Below the pieces are notes generated by a model. That model was not told the origin of the DNA. It ran no database searches and was given only the letters and a program-made list of their open reading frames with translations. A DNA stretch of 42,919 nt, taken from NCBI GenBank assembly GCA_029261965.1, contig JAJDAH010000373.1, forward strand, positions 1 through 42,919, in the 5' to 3' direction. A program made the translations under genes and the position numbers. Shown one piece after another: positions 32,188 to 38,196 of this stretch (the first letter of the stretch is position 1; each line of letters opens with the position of its first letter). This stretch comes from Polyangiaceae bacterium (GTDB lineage Bacteria > Myxococcota_A > Polyangia > Polyangiales > Polyangiaceae).

Positions 32188-32225
32188 CGTGCAGCTTCTG
32201 CACGGCGAGCGTGCAGCCCCTGCAC
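32188..32225. promoter_or_regulatory. Tandem palindromic activator sites
   Basis: Two palindromes: CGTGCAGCTTCTGCACG (32188-32204) and GTGCAGCCCCTGCAC (32211-32225). Both have the form GTGCAG-N3-CTGCAC, and their centres are 22 bp apart, two helical turns, so bound dimers would lie on the same face. They sit between two outward-facing sigma-54-like promoters, 50-85 bp from each, which is textbook enhancer geometry. Confidence 0.75.
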
Positions 32226-32278
32226 AATGCGAGGTCGAGCTGGGCTCTACGCCACACCGCCGGCGTTTCGCCCGCGGT

Positions 32279-32294
32279 TGGCACGGCTTGTGCT
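32279..32294 (+). promoter_or_regulatory. Sigma-54-like promoter of DUF4240-USP operon
   Basis: TGGCACGGCTTGTGCT: TGGCACG perfect, GG (32280-32281), ten bases, GC (32292-32293), -12 GTGCT. Predicted start about 32305, one base before ATG 32306. Confidence 0.72.
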
Positions 32295-32305
32295 CTCGCC
32301 GGGGC

Positions 32306-32869
32306 ATGTACATCCAGGAAATCGCCAAGGGTAGGCGGGGCGTGACTCGGCGGGCTCGCCGAGACTCGAAGGACATTCGGCTCGGCCTCAAGCGAATTCG
32401 CGGTGCCGTGGACAGCGCGGACGTGACGGACCTCTTCGAGCCATGGGTGCGACAGTTGGACAGGGCCGGCGTCGAGAAGGTGCGCGAGCAGCTCGAGCAG
32501 GTACTCGACGACGCGTGCCAACCCGACCTCTGGGGAGCGCTTCAGGTGCTCTGTCCCGATGAGCCGCAAACGCAGTTCAATGGATTTCGGATCTGGCTCG
32601 CGGCCCAGGGCCGGATGACCTTCGACTCCGTGCTCGGCGAGCCAGAGCTCTTGTCGGAGGTGCTCGACGATTCGGACGTCCCGGACTTCCAGGCGTTCGA
32701 CGAGGTCTTGACGATTCTCGACGAGGCGTTCGAGGAGAAAACCGGAAGCGCCCCGCCACCCTTCTATTTTTCGACCATCGAGGATTTCAGCGACGAAACG
32801 GGCTGGGAGACGATGGACGACGAAGAAGCTCAGGAGAAATTTCCGTCGTTGTGGGAGAGTCGACGCTAG
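32306..32869 (+). CDS. DUF4240-like protein
   Basis: 187 aa from ATG 32306. A basic N-terminus (RRGVTRRARRDSKDIRLGLKRIRG) is followed by a helical domain with DLWGALQVL and FNGFRIWLAAQGRMTFDSVLGEP, which resembles the DUF4240 pattern (a Trp-Ala segment then FRxWLxxqGxxxFxxxLxxPd). The end is very acidic. The function of DUF4240 is unknown; it often occurs in regulatory or stress settings. GTG 32342, with AGG upstream, is an alternative start if the message is not leaderless. The USP gene follows after 48 bp. Confidence 0.72.
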   Translation: MYIQEIAKGRRGVTRRARRDSKDIRLGLKRIRGAVDSADVTDLFEPWVRQLDRAGVEKVREQLEQVLDDACQPDLWGALQVLCPDEPQTQFNGFRIWLAAQGRMTFDSVLGEPELLSEVLDDSDVPDFQAFDEVLTILDEAFEEKTGSAPPPFYFSTIEDFSDETGWETMDDEEAQEKFPSLWESRR

Positions 32870-32917
32870 GGGCGCGCGACCACCGCGCCCGATGGCTCGC
32901 TCGAAAGGCGGCGACCG

Positions 32918-33562
32918 ATGACCACCAAACCCAGCATCATCGTCCTCGGAATCGACTACTCGGACTCGAGCGGCCTGGCGTTCGAGGAAGCGCTTTCTCT
33001 CGCTACGGCTCGGACGAGCCTTCACGCGGTGCACGTGTTCGACCACGCCGATCCGATGGGGCTCACCCAGGTCGCGTGGCAAATAGACCCTGCCAAGCAC
33101 GAGGAGGAAACCAAGAAACTCCGCGAGCACGTGCTCGACCTAGCTCGATTGCACGCGCGCAAGGTCGGCGCGATCCCGAATCTCGACAGCATCTACGCCC
33201 ACGTGCGAATCGGCAACGCCGACGAGCACATCGTTCAGCTCGCCAACGATCTCGGCGCCACGATGATCATCATCGGCAGCCACGGCCGCCGCGGGCTCAG
33301 GCGCTTGCTCGTCGGATCCATCGCCGAGCGCGTCGTTCGCCTCGCGCTTTGCCCCGTTCTGGTCGTGAAAACCCGCGAGGTGCAGGGCCGAGCACCGGTG
33401 CCTCGGCTCGAGACGCCTTGCGACGACTGCAGCAAGATCCGAGAAAGCTCCGCCGGCGAGCAATTGTTCTGTGCGGAGCACACGGCGCGGACGGACCGAG
33501 CTCACCTATCCATCGCCGTCGGCGATCTCGAAGAGCCAGGGTCGACAGACCGCAGCGGATGA
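32918..33562 (+). CDS. Universal stress protein with Cys/His C-terminal extension
   Basis: 214 aa. The first 150 residues are a canonical UspA domain, with IIVLGIDYSDSSGLAFEEAL and the complete ATP signature GSHGRRGLRRLLVGS at 120-134. The extra 60 residues contain Cys168-x2-Cys171 and Cys185-x2-His188, spaced like a small zinc-binding knuckle. This extension is not part of ordinary USPs and could sense metal or redox state. The gene is between the DUF4240-like and sulfatase-fold genes (48 and 13 bp gaps), probably one operon. Confidence 0.94.
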   Translation: MTTKPSIIVLGIDYSDSSGLAFEEALSLATARTSLHAVHVFDHADPMGLTQVAWQIDPAKHEEETKKLREHVLDLARLHARKVGAIPNLDSIYAHVRIGNADEHIVQLANDLGATMIIIGSHGRRGLRRLLVGSIAERVVRLALCPVLVVKTREVQGRAPVPRLETPCDDCSKIRESSAGEQLFCAEHTARTDRAHLSIAVGDLEEPGSTDRSG

Positions 33563-33575
33563 TCCGAAGCCGCCC

Positions 33576-35612
33576 GTGTCAGCCCCCCAACAATCCCCAG
33601 GCGCTCTAGGCGCCTTCTCGCAGGCCTCACTCGCTCACGAGTCTCGGCAGACACCGGCGGGCGCTTGGTCCGTCGGAGCTTTCGCCAGCGAGGCGCGGCC
33701 GCTCCCCGTCTGGATGGCGGCGTTCATCTGGGCAAGCTGTCTCGGAGCAATCAGCGCGGGGGCGACGATGCTGCCGACGGCCGACGCCGGTCGACCCGTT
33801 GGCGCGCTGCACTATCTCTATGACGGTGGCTACCACCTAGCGCTCGGCGTGGCGTGCGCTGGCCTCGCCTGGGGGTGGCGTCGGACCCTCGGATCTCGAA
33901 AGTGGTCGGCCTACGTCGGCATCGCCGCCGTCGTTGCTCTCGCGGCCCCGTTCACTCTGAGCTTCGAGCTGTCGAGCACGGCGTTTCGCCTCGCGCCCCA
34001 GGCCGCCGAGCTCGTGCTCGGGTTGCTCGTTGGGGCCGTCGCGGTGGTTTTCGCGGCGTCGGCGTGGGTCTCCGTCGTCTTCGCGCGCCGCGGGCTTCGG
34101 GCCGTTCCTTTTCTGGGCGCTCTCGGGGTGGCTGCGGCCAACCACTACGTGCTCGCCAACGACTACCCCGCGGTGCACCTGTACCTCGGCGCGGCGTCTC
34201 TCGTCGTCGGCACCGCCGCGCTCGGCGGGATCCGCGTCCGCTTCGAACCGAGCAAGAAGCTGCTCCTCGCCGTTGCCGCCGCCGGGGCGCTGGCCGTGGC
34301 CATCCCGCCGAGCAACGCGACACTGCTCGGTTTACTTCGGGTGCAGGGGGCGTTCGTGACGCCATACGTTGCGCGCGTTTCGTTTCCGGGCGGCGCTGAG
34401 AACGCGACGATTCCGCCCTCGTCGATGCCTTGGTTCGCCGATCGCAAAAACGCCCCGGCGGTCGCCGCGTCGCTCCCCGGCCTGCTGCCGACCGACGGCG
34501 TCGTCGTCGTCTTCGTGACGGTGGATTCGCTTCGCGCCGACGTGCTCCACGGTCGCGAGTACGACACGGTCCTGCCGAATCTCGCGCGCCTTCGCGACGA
34601 ATCCGTCACGTTCACGAACGCCAGAACCCCGGGCTCTCAGACCGTGGTCACCCTCGCGGAGGTGTTTGCCGGTCGCTACTACTCGCAGCTCCGGTGGGCA
34701 TCCCATCCCGACATGCCGCCCCACGATTTCTGGCCGCACCGCGACCCGAGCCCGCGCTTCCCCGAGCTTCTGCGCGACCGGGGAGTTCGCACTACCGCCC
34801 ACGTCGGCGCCACCTGGCTGCTCTCGGCGCAAGGCATCACCCGCGGCTTCGATGAAGAAACCTTCCCGAAGCCCGAGCGCCGTCGCTACGCCACCACCGC
34901 GGAGCTGTTTTCCTCGATGGAGAAAAGCCTCGACCGAGGCGGTCCCGCATTTCTTTTTGCGCACCTGCTAGATGCCCACGCCACCGTCCGGCTCCGTTCG
35001 AAAGACGCCGGTCATCACGAGCGCTACATCGACAACCTCGCCGTCGTCGACGAGCAGCTCGGCGCGCTCCGAAAAAAGGTCGAGTCGCTCGGGCTCGCCC
35101 AAAAATGCGTGTGGATCATCAGCTCCGACCATGGCGAAGCGTTCGGCGAGCACAAAGCTTTTGGCCACGGCGTGACTCTGTACGACGAGCTCTTGCGAGT
35201 GCCGCTCCTCCTCCACGTTCCCGGCCGAGCTCCCCGTGTCGTCCACGAGCCCGTCTCCATCATCGACGTCGGTCCGACGGTGCTCGACCTCTTCGGTCTC
35301 CCGACGCCGGGCACCATGATGGGCCAAAGCCTCACCGATTTCGCCCGCGGCCGAACCCCAGAGCTAACGAGACCCATCGTCGCCGAAGGCCGATTAAAAA
35401 AAGCCATGGTCTTCCCCGACGGCCACAAGGTCATCGTCGACGACCGCCACCACGTCGCGGAGGTCTACGACCTCGACACCGATCCCGGTGAGCTCCACAA
35501 CCTGCTCGACTCCGAAGACGCGGAGGCGTGGAAGTACGTCGGCCTCTTGAGAAAGTTCTTCGGGGCGCACACTCTGTGGCGCATCGGCTACCGCGCGCCG
35601 TATCGGCGATAG
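33576..35612 (+). CDS. Sulfatase/alkaline-phosphatase-fold membrane protein
   Basis: About 678 aa from GTG 33576, 13 bp after the USP stop. Six or more membrane helices occupy about residues 45-265. The soluble part is of the sulfatase superfamily: VVFVTVDSLRADVLHG, NLARLRDESVTFTNARTPGSQT, ISSDHGEAFGEHKAFGHG and PLLLHVPG. The CxPxR/SxPxR motif needed for formylglycine is absent; a Ser or Thr in TPGSQTVVT is the likely nucleophile. This resembles membrane phosphoglycerol or phosphoethanolamine transferases more than sulfatases. It probably modifies an envelope glycan or lipid, but the substrate is unknown. Confidence 0.85.
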   Translation: MSAPQQSPGALGAFSQASLAHESRQTPAGAWSVGAFASEARPLPVWMAAFIWASCLGAISAGATMLPTADAGRPVGALHYLYDGGYHLALGVACAGLAWGWRRTLGSRKWSAYVGIAAVVALAAPFTLSFELSSTAFRLAPQAAELVLGLLVGAVAVVFAASAWVSVVFARRGLRAVPFLGALGVAAANHYVLANDYPAVHLYLGAASLVVGTAALGGIRVRFEPSKKLLLAVAAAGALAVAIPPSNATLLGLLRVQGAFVTPYVARVSFPGGAENATIPPSSMPWFADRKNAPAVAASLPGLLPTDGVVVVFVTVDSLRADVLHGREYDTVLPNLARLRDESVTFTNARTPGSQTVVTLAEVFAGRYYSQLRWASHPDMPPHDFWPHRDPSPRFPELLRDRGVRTTAHVGATWLLSAQGITRGFDEETFPKPERRRYATTAELFSSMEKSLDRGGPAFLFAHLLDAHATVRLRSKDAGHHERYIDNLAVVDEQLGALRKKVESLGLAQKCVWIISSDHGEAFGEHKAFGHGVTLYDELLRVPLLLHVPGRAPRVVHEPVSIIDVGPTVLDLFGLPTPGTMMGQSLTDFARGRTPELTRPIVAEGRLKKAMVFPDGHKVIVDDRHHVAEVYDLDTDPGELHNLLDSEDAEAWKYVGLLRKFFGAHTLWRIGYRAPYRR

Positions 35613-35618
35613 TGACTC

Positions 35619-35662
35619 GGTTGCGCGGAGAGGATTTGAACCCCTGACCTTCGGGTCATGAG
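35619..35662 (-). pseudogene. 3' half of an initiator-type tRNA-Met gene (att-like remnant)
   Basis: On the minus strand the segment starts exactly at a CTCATGA anticodon loop (anticodon CAT), then CCCGA (3' anticodon stem), AGGTC, the T arm AGGGG-TTCAAAT-CCTCT (all five pairs formed) and the acceptor strand CCGCGCA followed by ACC. The A at the 1-72 position and the CCCGA stem are initiator-tRNA features. The 5' half is missing: upstream bases (GCCTC) do not pair with the stem. The break at the anticodon loop is where tyrosine recombinases of integrative elements often cross over. Confidence 0.75.
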
Positions 35663-35787
35663 GAGGCGCGGCATGGTCCGGTGTGCGGATCTGCGAACTA
35701 GCGCCCGCCCAGGATGTCCGACCCATCAGTCGAGACATCCTCGTACTCGCCGACAGGCTGCGCCGTGGTAGCGTTACTCCGCGTTCC

Positions 35788-36615
35788 GTGAAGCAGCAAC
35801 CGACAGAGCCGATTCGAGTTTTCGTCGTCGGCCCCCCTCGCTGCGGAACATCGATCGTCGGCTTGGCGCTGGGACGAGTGCTCGATGCGAGCGCCTACGC
35901 CGAGGGGCACATGATGCCGTACTTCGCCCAGGTGCACGCGCAGATGCTCTCGGCTTTCGAAAGGCTCCCCGCCAGAGAGTTTCCTGAAATGCTCGCTGCG
36001 GTGACCAACAAGGACCAGCTCGACGCAGAATTTCGAAGTCTGGTTCAGAGGTTCTACGATCGCGCGTACCGAGGCGGCAATGTCGTGGACAAGACCCCGA
36101 GCCTCGATGCCGTTCGGGCGGTACCCTTCATTCACCAGACGTTTCCGAACGCGCGATTCGTCTTCTGCTACCGCCGTGCCCTCGAGAACGTCGAGTCGAG
36201 GCTGAGAAAGTGGCCGGCGGTCGCCTTCGAGACCCACTGCAGCGAGTGGGGCGAGATCATGAGCACGTGGCGCAGGGTTCGAGCCGAGCTCGAGCCCCAC
36301 CAGTTCTGGGAGGTCGAGATTCACCGGTTGTTTCTCGATCCCACAGGCGAAGCGATCCGGCTCCGGAACCTCGTCGGTGGCGTGGAGGATGACGTGGCGG
36401 TGATTCGCGACACGTTGACGGAGGAGAAGCCCTCGATGATCGCCGGATCCGAAGTCGGCCGCGTCCTCGACCTCGACTCGATGAGCTGGTCCAGCCACCA
36501 ACGAACCACGTTCCTCAAGTTCTGCCAGACCGAGCTCGACTGGTGGGGCTACACCCTAGACCACCGATACTTCGCGGATCAGGCGAGCCCGGGGCCGTCC
36601 ATCCCTGCCGACTGA
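35788..36615 (+). CDS. Sulfotransferase family protein
   Basis: About 275 aa from GTG 35788 (MKQQPTEPIRV). The PAPS-binding 5'-phosphosulfate loop is VFVVGPPRCGTSIVGLAL, followed by NVVDKTPSLDAVRAVPFIHQTFPNARFVFCYRR, where the Arg and a following Ser-rich helix would bind the 3'-phosphate. It should transfer sulfate from PAPS to a sugar or other acceptor. A GTG at 35683 would add 35 residues without similarity. It is convergent with a glycosyltransferase gene 4 bp away, so it fits a surface-polysaccharide locus. Confidence 0.88.
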   Translation: MKQQPTEPIRVFVVGPPRCGTSIVGLALGRVLDASAYAEGHMMPYFAQVHAQMLSAFERLPAREFPEMLAAVTNKDQLDAEFRSLVQRFYDRAYRGGNVVDKTPSLDAVRAVPFIHQTFPNARFVFCYRRALENVESRLRKWPAVAFETHCSEWGEIMSTWRRVRAELEPHQFWEVEIHRLFLDPTGEAIRLRNLVGGVEDDVAVIRDTLTEEKPSMIAGSEVGRVLDLDSMSWSSHQRTTFLKFCQTELDWWGYTLDHRYFADQASPGPSIPAD

Positions 36616-36619
36616 GGCA

Positions 36620-37996
36620 TCACTCGGCGCCGGCGGCGGCGGGAGCGGAGGCCTCGGGCGGGGACGCTTGGCCCTTGGCGAGTCGGACGCCGCGCTCCTG
36701 GGTGAGTCGCTGGAGAAAGGCCTTGCGTCGCGCGTCGACGATCTCGTCGTAGAGGTCCAGCTGGCCGTCCACCCATTCCTCGACGCCGAGGGGACTGGGA
36801 ACGGCAGCTTGCAAACGCTCGTATCGCTTGGTCCCCCTGGCGGCTTTGGCCAGGCAATCCGCGAGCTCGACGGCGTTGCCAGCCTGAAACAGCAAGCCGT
36901 TGACGCCGTGAGTGACCTTCTCGCGCATGCCGCCGATGTCGCTCGCGATCACCGGCCGCCCCAGCTTGAAGGCCTCCTGAATGACGAGGGGCGAGTTCTC
37001 CCACCACATCGACGGAACGACGACCCAATCGATGCCACGTAGTAGCCCGGGCAACTGCTCGCGGCGATAGGCCCCGCCCGCAGTCACGACCTTGCGCGTA
37101 CGCTCCATTGGACCGCGAAGGCTTTCTCGAAACTCGGTCGTCTGGATGTCCAGATTCCACCCGTGCAACGACAGGGAGATGCGTTTCGCCAATTTGCGAT
37201 CGTCACGCTGGATTCTCTCGACAGCCTCGAGCAGCAACCCCACTCCCTTGTAGGGATTGAGCTGTCCCAAGAAAGCGAAGCGGCCCCGGAGCTCGCCGGA
37301 GCGGAGCGATCGCGCCGGGAGGCGGTCTTGACGGTCTTGACCATTCTCCAAATAGACCAGCTTGGCGGTAGGGATGCCCCAGTCGGCGTAGCGGTCGGCC
37401 AAAAACCGGCTCGGGCAAACGAATCGATCCACGACTTCGAACATCGACTTGATGTACGCCTCTCGGAGGAAGAAGTCCTGTGCCGCTCGTTCCGGAAAAC
37501 AGCGAGCGCAGGCAGCGGGCGTCGCACGCTGGCACAGCTGCAGCGTGCCGGTCTTCACCATCTGGCCGTTGTGATGGCAGATCGCGAGGTACTCGTGCAG
37601 CGTGAGTAGGATCGCAACCGACTCGGACCAGTTGCGAATCAGACGCAGCACCTCCACCCCGAAACTCGTGTAGTGGTGGAGATGCACCACGTCGGGGCGG
37701 AACCAGCTGAGCAGGTCGTTCAGGGGACGATGGACGGCAGTCAGATCCGGGTGACGAAAGCGAAAGGGGTCGCAGATCGTGCGAAAGAGAAGCTCTTTCC
37801 CGTCATGCGTATGGTTGCTCAAGGGCGTCGTGTCGTGGGCAGCTCCGCTGCCGTCGTGGGCCGCCAAGAGCACCGTGTCGCAGTCGGGTCTCGAATCCAG
37901 CTGGCGGTACATGAGGTAGGCCACATGTTCGGCCCCTCCCGGGTTCAATTCCGGGTGGCCATGGGCGAGGATGAGAATTCTGCGCTTGCGCGGCAT
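36620..37996 (-). CDS. GT4-type glycosyltransferase
   Basis: About 458 aa from ATG 37996 (MPRKRRILILAHGHPELNPGGAEHVAY). A GT-B enzyme: the Gly-rich N-terminal loop NPGGAEH, the FLGQLNPYKGVGLLLEA segment that opens the C-terminal domain, and the EX7E motif in WENSPLVIQEAFKLGRPVIASDIGG. A cluster of cysteines (CQRATPAACARCFPE) in the N-terminal domain is typical of the subgroup with a Cys-rich insert. It probably transfers a sugar from a nucleotide donor with retention. A poly-Ala/Pro tail closes it. The gene is divergent from the GT2 gene. Confidence 0.92.
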   Translation of the reverse strand: MPRKRRILILAHGHPELNPGGAEHVAYLMYRQLDSRPDCDTVLLAAHDGSGAAHDTTPLSNHTHDGKELLFRTICDPFRFRHPDLTAVHRPLNDLLSWFRPDVVHLHHYTSFGVEVLRLIRNWSESVAILLTLHEYLAICHHNGQMVKTGTLQLCQRATPAACARCFPERAAQDFFLREAYIKSMFEVVDRFVCPSRFLADRYADWGIPTAKLVYLENGQDRQDRLPARSLRSGELRGRFAFLGQLNPYKGVGLLLEAVERIQRDDRKLAKRISLSLHGWNLDIQTTEFRESLRGPMERTRKVVTAGGAYRREQLPGLLRGIDWVVVPSMWWENSPLVIQEAFKLGRPVIASDIGGMREKVTHGVNGLLFQAGNAVELADCLAKAARGTKRYERLQAAVPSPLGVEEWVDGQLDLYDEIVDARRKAFLQRLTQERGVRLAKGQASPPEASAPAAAGAE

Positions 37997-38196
37997 GGTG
38001 ATCTGACGTTCGACACAAGCGAGCCCTCGTCGTGGGCACACTGCCGCCGCCAGCGTACCAGGCCGTTCTCAGGCAGTCGATGGCGGCACGTTGCAGGTTA
38101 TGCACGATCCGCCGAACGTTGACTGAGCCTGCGAGAATTGGGACGCTCTTTTCACGTTGGGCTCGACTCGTCAGCGCTGCGCGTAAACCGGACGCC

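Noticed and set aside
35610-35700. Complete tRNA gene
   Set aside because: Only the anticodon loop, T arm and 3' acceptor strand are present; no D arm or 5' acceptor strand can be formed.
36160-36180. GGGCAC-N7-AGCA match on the minus strand inside the sulfotransferase gene
   Set aside because: Intragenic and antisense, lacking the -12 T; nothing starts downstream in that direction before the next gene.
37997-38196. N-terminal extension of the GT2 protein from GTG 38032
   Set aside because: The extra 55 residues are Arg-rich and unlike the rest; the region is better explained as the divergent promoter region, though this is not proven.
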